This document shows positions 54,929-64,000 of a stretch of 64,000 bases of DNA, one piece after another; within the stretch, counting starts at the first letter, position 1; each line of letters begins with the position of its first letter. Below the pieces are notes generated by a model. The model did not search any database and was not told where the DNA came from. It saw only the letters and a list, made by a program, of their open reading frames with translations. Source of the DNA: Legionella sp. (lineage in GTDB: Bacteria > Pseudomonadota > Gammaproteobacteria > Legionellales > Legionellaceae); the NCBI GenBank assembly GCA_031291115.1, contig JARLJQ010000025.1, positions 102,269 through 166,268 on the forward strand, given 5' to 3'. The position numbers and the translations under genes are program-made.

Positions 54929-55942
54929 TTACAGATTTTGTCCTTGGCTTCCCAGTTCAACGTCATCTTCAAAGTCTTCCACTTCTGAGACCAGCAAAGC
55001 CTTTTCAAGGGTAAAGAATAAAAAGCTGGAATTAAAGACTTTATTCACGCCGGCTATGACCGTATTTGCCAATACTTTGAGTAAATTCGTAAGATAACTT
55101 CCCCAACCTAACTCCTTTTCAAGAGTTGGTTTGGCTTCATTAATTAAGGCCGTACAAGCAGCAACAAAGACTCTTCTAGGATCATGGCTTGAAGAAGAAG
55201 AATAAGGCCTTTGTTTTAGTTTTTCTTGTTCATCAAGATAAACATTAGCTGCGTTCTGTAATTCTTGGTGTAACGTTGTGGCCTTTTCAATGCTATGGGG
55301 GCTTATCTTTGGATCATTTTCTAACTCATCAATTTTTGCCCGCAAATTGTTTAAGCTTTGATTTAACCTAGTTTTTTCATCGAGATGATTTCTACCAACT
55401 TTTTGGGTAACGACTTTAAATTCAAAATCATCGTAACCGGGATGACCTGAAAGTGGCGATGGAATTTGAAAATTTTTATTTAATTTTTGAGCATATTCAA
55501 AATATAATGCTAGTGTGTTTGACGCGCAAGCCGTCATTGTATATAGATCACCATGTGACGCACTTTCAATGGCTGGAATTGCTCTTCGCACGAACAGTTC
55601 ACCCTGTCTTACAGAATCATTTTGTTGTGGACGATTATACGCATCCCACCACTTATATGTGGCCTTGCGATAATTTGGATAATCTTCGCCAGCTCTTTGA
55701 ACCGTTACAACTTGGTATTTGGCGTCTTCTAAAGCCAGTGTAAAGTTTAACATCCCTCTTATAATTTGCTCTAAGCTAAGCTGAGGACAACGTTCTCGTT
55801 CTGCAAGCAAAGTGCGGGCGGGCCATAGTATTTGAGTATTAGTTTCTGATCCATGTTTGCTTGAAAGGGCATCTTTGGTAATAGCATCTATAAAGCGTTT
55901 AGTATAATGTTTTTCTAAGTTTTTAATATCAAGGCGCGGCAT
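54929..55942 (-). CDS. Unknown protein with acidic C-terminus, candidate effector
   Basis: A 337-aa protein of unknown family with no signal peptide. The N-terminus (MPRLDIKNLEKHYTKRF) is charged, the middle (about 195-245) is a helical coiled-coil-like stretch, and a hydrophobic segment (about 285-315) may touch membranes. The last residues SEVEDFEDDVELGSQGQNL are very acidic, then polar. That is the 'E-block' type of tail common in Dot/Icm substrates. It is bracketed by two direct copies of one miniature element, suggesting recent insertion or mobility. Seen: composition and context. Inferred: effector status. Confidence 0.45.
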   Translation of the reverse strand: MPRLDIKNLEKHYTKRFIDAITKDALSSKHGSETNTQILWPARTLLAERERCPQLSLEQIIRGMLNFTLALEDAKYQVVTVQRAGEDYPNYRKATYKWWDAYNRPQQNDSVRQGELFVRRAIPAIESASHGDLYTMTACASNTLALYFEYAQKLNKNFQIPSPLSGHPGYDDFEFKVVTQKVGRNHLDEKTRLNQSLNNLRAKIDELENDPKISPHSIEKATTLHQELQNAANVYLDEQEKLKQRPYSSSSSHDPRRVFVAACTALINEAKPTLEKELGWGSYLTNLLKVLANTVIAGVNKVFNSSFLFFTLEKALLVSEVEDFEDDVELGSQGQNL

Positions 55943-56081
55943 ATTGATCCCAATTTATACGTAGTGATCATTATTGTACATTAATTAGGAATTTGGGTAA
56001 AGCCCTCCTTTCCGATACCAAAACCATAAGTAATTAAGAATAGATTAAAATTTAACGCAATAACACAGACCTAACTCTAAT

Positions 56082-56197
56082 GTAGGCTGGGCTGTAAAGC
56101 CCAGAAATCAACTTATTGAATAGCATCAAAAATTTAGTTATAAACACGAATACGGTGAATTGATAAACAAAATTCTGGGCTTTACAGCCCAGCCTAC
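56082..56197. repeat. Family C miniature element, copy 2
   Basis: About 116 bp, with the same ends and centre as the copy at 54765 (differences limited to a few bases) and in the same orientation. A related half-palindrome (TTGGGCTTTACAGCCCAA) lies at about 37691-37711 upstream of pheS. Confidence 0.9.
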
Positions 56198-56231
56198 GCT
56201 TGCTACGACTATGTTCTGGATGATAGGATTT

Positions 56232-57065
56232 TTACTCTTTACAAAACGCCAGCAAATCTGCATTGAGCTGTTCTTTATGAGTGGATGGAAGACCATGTGG
56301 TGCACCTGGATACATTTTAAGTTGCCCATTCTTTACTAGCTTTACTGCCAGTACAGAAGCATCTTTGTAGGGAACAATCTGATCATCATCACCGTGAATA
56401 AATAAAGTAGGCATATCCATTTTCTTTAGATCTTCAGTAAAATCTGTTTCTGAGAATTGCTTAATGCATTCATAAAACCCTTTAAAACCACAACGCATCG
56501 CTTGTAACCAAAACAAATCACGTAATCCCTCAGATACTTTAGACTCGGTTCGGTTAGCACCATAAAATGGAAACGCGATGTCTTTACTCAATTGTGAGCG
56601 ATCTGCTAATGCTTTAGCACGTAACTCATCAAAAATTTCTAGTGGCAAACCATCTGGGTTATTCTTTGTTTTCAACATCAGAGGAGGAACGGAGCTAATT
56701 AACACCGCCTTCGCAACATTCTTGGCACCATGACGACCAATATAGCGAGCTACTTCGCCACCACCGGTTGAGTGCCCTACATGAATCACATCTTTTAAAT
56801 TAAGTGCTTTGACAAGAGCCGCAAGATCATCGGCATAAGTATCCATGTCATTACCGTTTGAAGGCTGAGACGAACGACCATGGCCACGACGATCATGCGC
56901 AATACAACGAAAACCCTGAGTACTGAGGAATAACATTTGATCATCCCAAGCATCCGCACTCAATGGCCAACCATGGCTAAATACGATGGGCTGTCCTGTT
57001 CCCCATTCTTTATAGTAAAGATCTATAGTACTGCTATTTTCTTTGCCGACTGATATATAGCTCAC
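56232..57065 (-). CDS. Alpha/beta hydrolase (non-haem haloperoxidase type)
   Basis: A 277-aa protein. [16 protein letters not shown], the nucleophile elbow [17 protein letters not shown] and the Asp in [12 protein letters not shown], then His in [10 protein letters not shown], give a full triad. The pattern is closest to bacterial cofactor-free haloperoxidases/esterases. In vivo it is likely an esterase or perhydrolase. No signal peptide is present. It is a stand-alone gene between a family C element and the CDF transporter operon. Confidence 0.88.
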   Translation of the reverse strand: MSYISVGKENSSTIDLYYKEWGTGQPIVFSHGWPLSADAWDDQMLFLSTQGFRCIAHDRRGHGRSSQPSNGNDMDTYADDLAALVKALNLKDVIHVGHSTGGGEVARYIGRHGAKNVAKAVLISSVPPLMLKTKNNPDGLPLEIFDELRAKALADRSQLSKDIAFPFYGANRTESKVSEGLRDLFWLQAMRCGFKGFYECIKQFSETDFTEDLKKMDMPTLFIHGDDDQIVPYKDASVLAVKLVKNGQLKMYPGAPHGLPSTHKEQLNADLLAFCKE

Positions 57066-57120
57066 GATTAAGACTCCTTTCTTAAGTTATTTTTTAACAA
57101 CCTTTCGTTTCGTACTACCT

Positions 57121-58056
57121 CTATATAAAAACAGGACTATGGCACGCATCGTTACAGGCCGTTGTTGTGGTCTCAACCTGAATGGTCACATGCTGAATAT
57201 GAAAGTCATGCCTTAACTCCTCAACCCATTGCGCTCTTAATTGATCCGAGAGCACGTCCTCGGGCATAAATAAATGAATTGATAATGCATTTTCCTGCGT
57301 ACTTAAAGCCCAAATATGTAAATCATGAAACCCTTGCACGCCAGGCTTAGCAAGAAAAAATTCACTCACTACAGTCCAGGAAATATTCCCAGGAACACCA
57401 TCAATTATTAATCTGAAGCTATCAATAAATAAAGACCAGGTTCCCTTAAGAATAATGCCTGCAATCAGCAAACCAACCAATGGATCAAGCCAAAGCCAAC
57501 CAGTCCAATACAATAAAGCAGCAGAAATAACCACACCCACAGAAATCAACGCATCATAAAATAAATGCAAATAGGCGCCACGAATATTCAAGTCATTAGA
57601 ACCGCGTGCAAACAACAGTGCCGTAGTAAAGTTAACTACAATACCAATACTTGCAATAATCATCACTGATACCGCATTTACCTCGGCAGGAGAAAAGAAT
57701 TTATACATTGCCTCAGTAGCAATGATCCCACAGGTAAACACTAATAAAAGACCATTAGCCATAGCCGACAAAATACTGGTCTTTTTCAAACCATAAGTTG
57801 CTTTCACCGTAGGTGCACGTTTCATTAAGCTTGTCGCTGTCCAAGCTAAAACCAGACCCAATACATCACCTAAATTATGAAAAGCATCCGCTAATAAACT
57901 GGTTGAATTGGATAAATAAGCAAAAACAATCTGCAGCACTACAAAAAGGCCATTGGCGGTAATCGCAATTAGAAAAGCCTTGTCGTACGTGGTCACCGTA
58001 TGACTGTGGCTATGGCCATGATGTTCATGGCCGCCTTCATGAGAATGCTTACTCAT
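57121..58056 (-). CDS. Cation diffusion facilitator (zinc/cobalt efflux)
   Basis: A 311-aa protein. A His-rich N-terminus ([16 protein letters not shown]) precedes six helices. [13 protein letters not shown] (helix II) and [14 protein letters not shown] (helix V; H-x3-D) carry the transport-site residues of Zn-CDF proteins. The C-terminal domain binds metal and dimerises. It exports Zn2+ or related ions by antiport. Its start overlaps the queH stop (ATGA), so it is the last gene of cca-orn-queH-CDF. Confidence 0.93.
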   Translation of the reverse strand: MSKHSHEGGHEHHGHSHSHTVTTYDKAFLIAITANGLFVVLQIVFAYLSNSTSLLADAFHNLGDVLGLVLAWTATSLMKRAPTVKATYGLKKTSILSAMANGLLLVFTCGIIATEAMYKFFSPAEVNAVSVMIIASIGIVVNFTTALLFARGSNDLNIRGAYLHLFYDALISVGVVISAALLYWTGWLWLDPLVGLLIAGIILKGTWSLFIDSFRLIIDGVPGNISWTVVSEFFLAKPGVQGFHDLHIWALSTQENALSIHLFMPEDVLSDQLRAQWVEELRHDFHIQHVTIQVETTTTACNDACHSPVFI

Positions 58057-58718
58057 AATACCTCTTCATTTTGCTGACCTTCAGAATAATAATTAATTCC
58101 GATTTTAATACGATTACGTTCTTTTTCCCGACGCCAGGCATTCGTATCACGTAAAGAATAAACACAGCCACAATATTCTTGTTTGTAAAACTCTTCGCGC
58201 TTGGCTATTTCATACATACGTGCTGAACCGCCATTTTTGCGCCAGTTGTAAGTCCAATACTCAATATCAGGATAATGACTGGCGGCTCGAATGCCACTGC
58301 CATTAATTTGCTCCATGTCTTTCCAACGTGAAATACCTAAGGAACTGCAAATCACCGGAAAGCCATGTTCATGGGCATACAAGGCCGTACGTTCAAAACG
58401 CATGTCAAAACACATGGTGCAGCGTTTACCGCGCTCGGGCTCCCATTCCAGGCCTTTAGCACGCTCAAACCAATTGTCTTTGTCATAATCTGCGTCAATA
58501 AACGGAATATTGTGTTTTTGCGCAAAAGCGACGTTTTCTTGCTTACGAATTTCGTATTCTTGAACAGGGTGAATATTGGGATTATAAAAAAAGATGGAAA
58601 AATTTATTTCGGAGCTTATCAGAGCTTCCATGACCTCACCAGAACAGGGTGCGCAACATGAATGCAGTAATAATTTATCTGCACCATGGGGTAATTCTAA
58701 TTGTTCTCTTTCTATCAT
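58053..58718 (-). CDS. queH: Epoxyqueuosine reductase QueH
   Basis: A 221-aa protein. [11 protein letters not shown] (C21, C22, C25), [14 protein letters not shown] and CGCVYSL supply the cysteines for the metal and [4Fe-4S] site of QueH (DUF208). It reduces epoxyqueuosine to queuosine in tRNA, the last step after Tgt and QueA. It replaces QueG in many organisms. Overlaps with orn and the CDF gene place it inside a four-gene operon. Confidence 0.93.
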   Translation of the reverse strand: MIEREQLELPHGADKLLLHSCCAPCSGEVMEALISSEINFSIFFYNPNIHPVQEYEIRKQENVAFAQKHNIPFIDADYDKDNWFERAKGLEWEPERGKRCTMCFDMRFERTALYAHEHGFPVICSSLGISRWKDMEQINGSGIRAASHYPDIEYWTYNWRKNGGSARMYEIAKREEFYKQEYCGCVYSLRDTNAWRREKERNRIKIGINYYSEGQQNEEVL

Positions 58719-59272
58719 TTTGCAACTTCCGACATATTTATAAAATGTTGACGATAATAAACCAATTCAGCAATTGAGTCTTTAATGTCATCTAAAGCCA
58801 AATGTTTTGATTCTTTCACAATCCCTTTCAGCAGCTCAGGTCGCCAGCGAATAGCCATCTCTTTTAAAGTGCTCACATCCAAATTTCGATAATGGAAAAA
58901 AGCCGCCAATTCGGGCATGTAATTATATAAAAAACGACGATCCTGGCAAACACTGTTGCCACACATTGGTGATTTGCCTTTATCGACAAATTGCTTTAAA
59001 AAATCAATCGTCTTCTGTTCCGCTTGCGCCTCATCAACTGCACTGTCTAAAACGCGCTGTACCAAGCCTGATTGACCGTGTTGTCTGGTATTCCATGAGT
59101 CCATACCATCCAGCATAGCTTTAGGCTGACTTACTGCAAACACAGGACCTTCGCCAAGAATGTTTAAATGCGGATCTGTCACTACAGTCGCAATTTCAAT
59201 AATTCGATTTTCAATAGGATCAAGTCCTGTCATTTCTAAATCGATCCAAATTAAATTATGATTATTTTTCAT
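58715..59272 (-). CDS. orn: Oligoribonuclease
   Basis: A 185-aa DEDD exonuclease. [12 protein letters not shown] (motif I), [15 protein letters not shown] (motif II) and [18 protein letters not shown] (motif III) are complete. It degrades 2-5 nt RNAs and pGpG, so it also ends cyclic-di-GMP turnover, which is active in Legionella signalling. It overlaps cca (11 nt) and queH (4 nt). Confidence 0.96.
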   Translation of the reverse strand: MKNNHNLIWIDLEMTGLDPIENRIIEIATVVTDPHLNILGEGPVFAVSQPKAMLDGMDSWNTRQHGQSGLVQRVLDSAVDEAQAEQKTIDFLKQFVDKGKSPMCGNSVCQDRRFLYNYMPELAAFFHYRNLDVSTLKEMAIRWRPELLKGIVKESKHLALDDIKDSIAELVYYRQHFINMSEVAK

Positions 59273-60494
59273 TTGTTTTCCATGAGTTTAATATCAATTC
59301 AACACAGGCTACCCGATGATCGTGCAACGCATGCTTAATGGCTTCACCTTTATAACCTTGTACAATTAGAGTTTGTACGTTTATTTTGCCACACTCAATT
59401 AAAATGTACGGCCACAATTTGCTTTGACCGTAGGTCACTGCACGGCCACAGCCCTCTGCATCAGCCTGACAGGCAATCAACATATTATAAAAAAGCTGCG
59501 GACGACGAAATGCATCTGCTTGTTCTAAAATTTGTACTATTGTATTGGCGCGTAATTCAGATAAACGATGAATATTTAAATGAAACCTTGATGTCATCAC
59601 GGCCAAAGCTCGATACTCATTAGGAATGCGCAAACGCGAGCAAAGTGCTTCAATAATAGAAACCCCTCGTTCTTCATGCCCATGATGGCTGGGCCAATTA
59701 TCTATAGGAGAAACTGCTTTGCCCAAGTCATGCACTAAAGCCGCAAAACAGGTAATGGGATCAGCCGTTAAAGCGACTGCTGCTTGCAATACCATTAAGG
59801 TATGCACGCCACTGTCTACTTCATGGTGATAACGATAAGGATTGGGTACGCCAAATAATGCATGCAACTCAGGCAAGATCACGCGTAAGGCATCACAAGA
59901 ACGTAAAGTAATAATAAACTGTTCTGGATTTTTTTCCTCCAGACTGCGTTGCCATTCCTGCCAGACGCGTTCTGGTACCAAATGCGCTAATTCACCATTC
60001 TTCACCATGGAATACATTAAAGAGCGAGTTTCATCCGCTAATTTAAAACCTAAATGATAAAAGCGTGCGGCAAAACGTGCTACGCGTAATACGCGGACTG
60101 GATCTTCTATGAACGCAGGTGATACATGACGCAAAAGTTTTTTTTCTAAATCCTGCTGGCCATGGTAAGGGTCAATTAAATTCCCTTCGTCATCCATCGC
60201 CATCGCATTAATAGTCAAATCGCGACGTGCTAAGTCTTCTTCCAAAGTTACTGAGTCGCTAAAATCACAGGAAAAACCATAGTAACCCGGCGCTGATTTT
60301 CTTTCTGTACGTGCCAAAGCATACTCTTCATTAGTTTTCGGATGCAAAAAAACAGGGAAATCTCGCCCGACCTGACGAAACTTTTGTTGCACTAATTGTT
60401 CTGGGCTCGCCCCAACAACTACCCAATCACGCTCCTTCACAGGAAGCTTCAGTAATTGATCACGAACAGCACCACCAACCAAGTAGACTTTCAT
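59262..60494 (-). CDS. cca: CCA-adding tRNA nucleotidyltransferase
   Basis: 410 aa from ATG 60494. [12 protein letters not shown] and [15 protein letters not shown] are the nucleotidyltransferase core. [16 protein letters not shown] follows. A C-terminal HD domain shows [10 protein letters not shown], so this is the gamma-proteobacterial type with added phosphohydrolase activity. It adds or repairs CCA ends; the one tRNA in the window has CCA encoded, so repair dominates. It is the first gene of its operon. Confidence 0.95.
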   Translation of the reverse strand: MKVYLVGGAVRDQLLKLPVKERDWVVVGASPEQLVQQKFRQVGRDFPVFLHPKTNEEYALARTERKSAPGYYGFSCDFSDSVTLEEDLARRDLTINAMAMDDEGNLIDPYHGQQDLEKKLLRHVSPAFIEDPVRVLRVARFAARFYHLGFKLADETRSLMYSMVKNGELAHLVPERVWQEWQRSLEEKNPEQFIITLRSCDALRVILPELHALFGVPNPYRYHHEVDSGVHTLMVLQAAVALTADPITCFAALVHDLGKAVSPIDNWPSHHGHEERGVSIIEALCSRLRIPNEYRALAVMTSRFHLNIHRLSELRANTIVQILEQADAFRRPQLFYNMLIACQADAEGCGRAVTYGQSKLWPYILIECGKINVQTLIVQGYKGEAIKHALHDHRVACVELILNSWKTNEK

Positions 60495-60571
60495 TAAATG
60501 CAATTTACCTTCATACTGTATAATTAAGTGAAACTCTGAAATTCAGACCGATTATAGTATAGATCATAACC

Positions 60572-61543
60572 ATGAGTAAAAGACGTATTAATAAACAACA
60601 ATCTGCTCGAATTGAAAAAATCCAGCAAACCTATCAAGCAAATAAAGAAAATCAAGACGATCTTTCTGATGGGTTAGTGATCACACGATTTAGTAGGCAT
60701 GCAGAAATCGAAGACAATCAAGGCACGCGCATGCGCTGCTCCATGAGACCTAATTTGGAAACTTTAGTTGCTGGTGACCGGGTCATTTGGCAAAGCGAAG
60801 GCACGTCTCAAGGTGTGGTAGTAAGCATTTATCCAAGAAGTAGTGTGTTAGCCAAGCCAACCAGTGTCGGATTGCAAAAGCCCGTTGCGGCAAACATCAC
60901 GCAACTGATTATTGTCATTGCACCTAAACCAGAAATATCATGGCCACTTCTTGATAGTTATTTGGTTATGGCTGAAACACTGCGATTACAGGCGGTTATC
61001 TTATTAAATAAAGAAGATTTACCGTGTGCGGCATTAAAAGAGCAATTAATCAGCGATTATCAACAACTTGGTTACCCTATTCTTTTTACAAGCAAAGATT
61101 CCTCTAAAAGTTTAGAACAACTCAAAAAAGTTTTAGATCAACAAATTAGTGTATTTGTAGGACAATCTGGTGTCGGGAAATCTTCTATAATCTCCGCGCT
61201 ATTGCCCCATGAAGAAAATATTTCTACGGGTGAGTTATCTGAAGTTTCTGAATTAGGTCGACATACAACCAGCAACTCACGCTATTACCACCTACTTAGT
61301 GGTGGTGCCTTAATTGACTCTCCAGGAGTCAGAGAGTTCAGCTTATGGCATATTGATGCGACTGCAATTGCTCGCGGTTATAGTGAATTCAAACCTTATT
61401 TAACGCTGTGTAAATTTAGAAATTGCACCCATATTAACACACCTCATTGCGCCATTATTGATGCGCTAAACAAGCATTTAATTTCAACGAAAAGATATGG
61501 AAACTTTATTAAACTGTGCGCACAGTATGCTAAAGAGCCTTAA
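60572..61543 (+). CDS. rsgA: Ribosome small-subunit GTPase RsgA
   Basis: A 323-aa circularly permuted GTPase. The N-terminal OB fold is followed by G4 (LLNKED), then G1 GQSGVGKSSII and G3 DSPGVREF. The C-terminal zinc knuckle is CKFRNCTHINTPHC. It matures the 30S subunit late in assembly. It is divergent from cca; rsgA next to orn is also seen in E. coli, where the two are neighbours. A family A repeat follows. Confidence 0.95.
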   Translation: MSKRRINKQQSARIEKIQQTYQANKENQDDLSDGLVITRFSRHAEIEDNQGTRMRCSMRPNLETLVAGDRVIWQSEGTSQGVVVSIYPRSSVLAKPTSVGLQKPVAANITQLIIVIAPKPEISWPLLDSYLVMAETLRLQAVILLNKEDLPCAALKEQLISDYQQLGYPILFTSKDSSKSLEQLKKVLDQQISVFVGQSGVGKSSIISALLPHEENISTGELSEVSELGRHTTSNSRYYHLLSGGALIDSPGVREFSLWHIDATAIARGYSEFKPYLTLCKFRNCTHINTPHCAIIDALNKHLISTKRYGNFIKLCAQYAKEP

Positions 61544-61564
61544 GAGAATAAGTGCATGTTAGTT

Positions 61565-61623
61565 AGGGGCTGTTGACATTTTCGCTAGCTTGAATCCAAA
61601 TAGTAGAAATATCAACAGCCCCT
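61565..61623. repeat. Family A palindromic repeat, copy 5
   Basis: Perfect 12-nt ends AGGGGCTGTTGA (61565-61576) and TCAACAGCCCCT (61612-61623) enclose CATTTTCGCTAGCTTGAA. It lies between rsgA and the convergent 624-aa gene. Confidence 0.85.
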
Positions 61624-61635
61624 GGAATTATCTAA

Positions 61636-63510
61636 CTAACGTGCACCTTGAGGACCTAGAGTATCCTCTGTACCAACAACAGCTCGGTGAGCATCCCATA
61701 TTTCTTTTTTGGTTAAAATGATATCTTTTAAGTCATGCAAATACAAAAGTCCGGGGGAGAACTGAGCCTCCGCATGTCGCTTTGCAAGTTTAGTTGTATA
61801 CAAAGTTAACAGCGCAAGCATATTATCTGGATTACTAACGGCTATACTACTCGAAGCGAAAAAACTTGGGGACGCATCATCCAGATTCTCATCCAGTTCG
61901 CGCAAACGCCTATTTAAATAAGTAGTACAGTTATTAAAAAAATGTTCTTTTGCTTTATCAACATTACACGTTTCGATTAAAGACAGTATATTTTTACGTC
62001 TGGATTCACTTAATTCAGACATAAATTCTGAGAATAACTTATTTAATCTGAGTTGCTGCATAAAGTCACTCATTCTCATTTGAGAGTAAGTCCTAATTAA
62101 GCCATCTAAAAGTTTATCATTATGCATTGAAATAGGCAGCTGCAATATTGAATGCATTATCACCGAGGGTTCAAACCAATAACCCCCGACTTTAGATGGT
62201 TGTTCTGAGATTGTTATCTCAGAAATCCAATTAAATAACTCCGCGTTTACCGTAAGCCAGGCCCACCAACTCCCCGCAGGATTCGAAGGAAGTACAAGCA
62301 TAGAAAGAATTTCCTTATATTTAGCCACATAACTTTTAGGAGTAAGAGTAATAGAACTTGTCGCTGCAGAATCTTGAGATGCTGCGCGTGTTTCAAGAAT
62401 TTCGTTATATTTACTCTCATAATTGGGAGTGACTGAACATATGGATTTAAGGTTAGTAAATACCGGAGATAAAGCTGAAGGAATATGGCTGCAAGTATCC
62501 CAGGAAAGTACATATGCACCTGTGAAACGATATAAGTTAAAATCAGTTACTAATAAGGATACCAAAATGCTGTGCAATTTTTCATAAGCTAATAATTCCG
62601 CACTTTTTGCTGAACGTACAATACCCAACAAAATATTCATCTCTTGCTCCAGCGGCACATTAAACGAGCCTACCGTGGTAAGAGAAATTAATAAATCTAA
62701 TAAATAGACATCAATACCCTGATATTTAATTTTCTGTCCATAGAGAAAATTGATATCGTCTAAGGAACTAGTCGACAACTTGTGAAAAAAATTTTGAATC
62801 GCTTCTTTAAACAAATGAATATTTTTTTGACTTTGTTTTAAAGAAAAATAGCTATGAAGCAAGTCCGATAACAGAACTACGACTTCCTCAGAAAGCTTAC
62901 CGGATTGTGTTAAAAAAGGAAAAATTTCCTCTTTCAACTTCGTCCAAAAACTTGGTTCGTTGCAATTCTTTAAACTCTTTAACTCATATATTGAGGTCGC
63001 TTTTTTCCGACCATCTAAGCTACTGAAAGAAAACAATACATTGTCATGCTTAGTCATGTATTGAAGCCAAGGCAATTTCCGTTGCAACAGTAAATCATCG
63101 GTAATATAAAAATCAGATAGGGTAGTCGGACCAAAATCATTAATTTGAGAAAAATCACTCGGATCAACCAGATTAGTTACCGTAGGCATTAATACGGATC
63201 TAAAATCAATGCTCCGTTCTCTAGCTAAACCAACAGCGAAATTTATTAACTGTTGATCAAAACCGAGATTAGAACGCGTATATTCAGCATCCCTATATTT
63301 AGCATGAACCTCATTCCAACGTAGCGCATAGCAGTTTATTAAAAATGAAAAGTCTTCTTCAGATAACTCCTTAGAGTTTTTAGTATTACTACCAGAACTT
63401 TTCTGTGAAAAATAATCGGAAATGGATTTACGAAATGCTACATCACATTCAATGTGAACATGTTCATTACGCAGCCTATCAATAAACTCTAAAACCTGTT
63501 GGACTAACAT
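61636..63510 (-). CDS. Large helical protein of unknown function, candidate effector
   Basis: A 624-aa soluble protein with no signal peptide and no domain I can recognise. It is Ser/Leu-rich and mostly helical (for example FLTQSGKLSEEVVVLLSDLLHSYF, RGLRT-free). Short Ser/Asn tracts (KSSGSNTKN, residues about 36-45) separate regions. There is no transmembrane segment. It stands alone, with a 380-bp AT-rich upstream gap and a family A repeat at its 3' end. Size, isolation and lack of homologues by eye fit many Legionella effectors, but the C-terminus (EDTLGPQGAR) is not strongly acidic. Confidence 0.45.
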   Translation of the reverse strand: MLVQQVLEFIDRLRNEHVHIECDVAFRKSISDYFSQKSSGSNTKNSKELSEEDFSFLINCYALRWNEVHAKYRDAEYTRSNLGFDQQLINFAVGLARERSIDFRSVLMPTVTNLVDPSDFSQINDFGPTTLSDFYITDDLLLQRKLPWLQYMTKHDNVLFSFSSLDGRKKATSIYELKSLKNCNEPSFWTKLKEEIFPFLTQSGKLSEEVVVLLSDLLHSYFSLKQSQKNIHLFKEAIQNFFHKLSTSSLDDINFLYGQKIKYQGIDVYLLDLLISLTTVGSFNVPLEQEMNILLGIVRSAKSAELLAYEKLHSILVSLLVTDFNLYRFTGAYVLSWDTCSHIPSALSPVFTNLKSICSVTPNYESKYNEILETRAASQDSAATSSITLTPKSYVAKYKEILSMLVLPSNPAGSWWAWLTVNAELFNWISEITISEQPSKVGGYWFEPSVIMHSILQLPISMHNDKLLDGLIRTYSQMRMSDFMQQLRLNKLFSEFMSELSESRRKNILSLIETCNVDKAKEHFFNNCTTYLNRRLRELDENLDDASPSFFASSSIAVSNPDNMLALLTLYTTKLAKRHAEAQFSPGLLYLHDLKDIILTKKEIWDAHRAVVGTEDTLGPQGAR

Positions 63511-63860
63511 AATAATTACAACCCATCCTAAATAAGGATAACTTAAACTAAAGCTCAGTATAAATCAATCCATGACGCACTAAGAGTGCAAAAATAATCC
63601 ACTAAAGATATAATAAATACAGATAAAGTGAATTAAAATGCCTGTAATAATGATATAAAACTCTATAAACACGACGACATTAAACCATTTCCTTTATGGT
63701 TTAATGAGCAATATTTTTGTACTATAGAAAGTTGATTCGAAATTGTTTGCAAAGATGATCGAGAATCATAATGCATTAAACTCATTATTTGTTGACATTA
63801 TAAAATAATGAAGAAATACATTCAAAGTATATTTACTAAAATAACTCTAAATTTGAAGCA
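63511..63860. other. Gene-free AT-rich stretch
   Basis: No ORF is supported. A perfect 10-nt inverted repeat ATTAAACCAT / ATGGTTTAAT lies at 63679-63688 and 63696-63705, with no U-tract. Otherwise it is AT-rich sequence that may hold the promoter of the 624-aa gene. Confidence 0.6.
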
Positions 63861-63885
63861 AAAAAAGCGGCTAAAAAGCCGCTTT
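63861..63885 (-). terminator. Terminator of the rRNA operon
   Basis: On the minus strand AAAGCGGC/GCCGCTTT (63878-63885 with 63864-63871) forms an 8-bp stem with a 6-nt loop, followed by UUU. It lies just after the 5S rRNA. Confidence 0.85.
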
Positions 63886-63893
63886 CGGAATAA

Positions 63894-64000
63894 AACCCTG
63901 GCGATGACCTACTTTCACATGAGGAGACCTCACACTATCATTGGCGCAAGCTCGTTTCACTTCTGAGTTCGAGATGGGATCAGGTGGTTCCAAGCCGCTA
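63894..64000 (-). rRNA. rrf: 5S rRNA, 5' end beyond window
   Basis: The minus strand reads GGAACCACCTGATCCCATC, then GAACTCAGAAGTGAAACG, GATAGTGTGAGGTCTCCTCA and GTGAAAGTAGGTCATCGCC. This is the 5S rRNA from about position 12 to its 3' end. The remaining rRNA operon (23S, 16S) would lie to the right of the window. Confidence 0.97.

Noticed and set aside
63679..63705. Terminator for the 624-aa gene or rRNA
   Set aside because: The inverted repeat lacks a U-tract on either strand and lies upstream of the 624-aa gene; it is listed only as a repeat in gene-free sequence.
1..64000. Insertion sequences or integrated element
   Set aside because: No transposase, integrase, or phage gene was found; only short non-coding palindromic elements are present.

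Overview
The window is an AT-rich chromosomal segment from a Legionella species. The diagnostic block is icmV-dotA facing icmW-icmX (5011-10349), which encodes components of the Dot/Icm type IVB secretion system. Many short palindromic repeats lie between genes, and the housekeeping gene order is gammaproteobacterial. DotA is 992 aa here against about 1048 aa in L. pneumophila (from memory), so a non-pneumophila species is likely. No transposase, integrase or CRISPR array is present.

Layout. (1) 1-4172: four co-directional genes for an unrecognised metabolic route: the end of an ATP-grasp ligase, a DRE-TIM aldolase, an alpha/beta hydrolase, and a fusion of a beta-decarboxylating dehydrogenase with an RraA-like aldolase. 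(2) 4244-16193: a dienelactone hydrolase, the dotA/icmVWX locus, a GT-C-like membrane protein, a divergent copper-type P-ATPase, a secreted Cys-repeat protein and an SDR. (3) 16224-18748: three tandem HAD-fold paralogues; the third ends in a eukaryotic-type CaaX box (CIIL), which makes it a candidate Dot/Icm effector. (4) 19020-22093: nitronate monooxygenase, AhpD-like protein, family 9 glycosyltransferase and a small zinc-finger protein. (5) 22288-28249: nnr-tsaE-amiC-mutL-miaA, overlapping genes on the minus strand. (6) 28256-32163: a likely 6S RNA, sspAB and the cytochrome bc1 genes petABC. (7) 32538-40804: rplM-rpsI, a [2Fe-2S] protein, and thrS-infC-rpmI-rplT-pheS-pheT-ihfA, with an AUU start on infC. 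(8) 40905-43968: tRNA-Val, microsatellites, a strongly supported unassigned small RNA with a consensus sigma-70 promoter, and an XRE regulator / LuxR-like sensor / MFS transporter set. (9) 44066-54746: a TRIC-type channel, tgt-ppiB, nagZ, dsbB with cytochrome c5, a VanX-type dipeptidase, HdeD and hemCDXY. (10) 54765-64000: an unknown protein with an acidic tail, bracketed by two copies of one miniature element; a hydrolase; cca-orn-queH-CDF transporter; rsgA; a 624-aa protein of unknown function; and the 3' part of a 5S rRNA.

At least three dispersed repeat families are visible. Family A has GGGGCTGTTGAC-type ends (five copies) and in two places supplies the last codons and stop of a gene. 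Family B is a GTCATCC...GGATGAC-type hairpin (three copies). Family C has ends with a CTGGGCTGTAAAGCCCAG core (two full copies in direct orientation). All assignments come from reading the sequence and from remembered family motifs; no database search was run.
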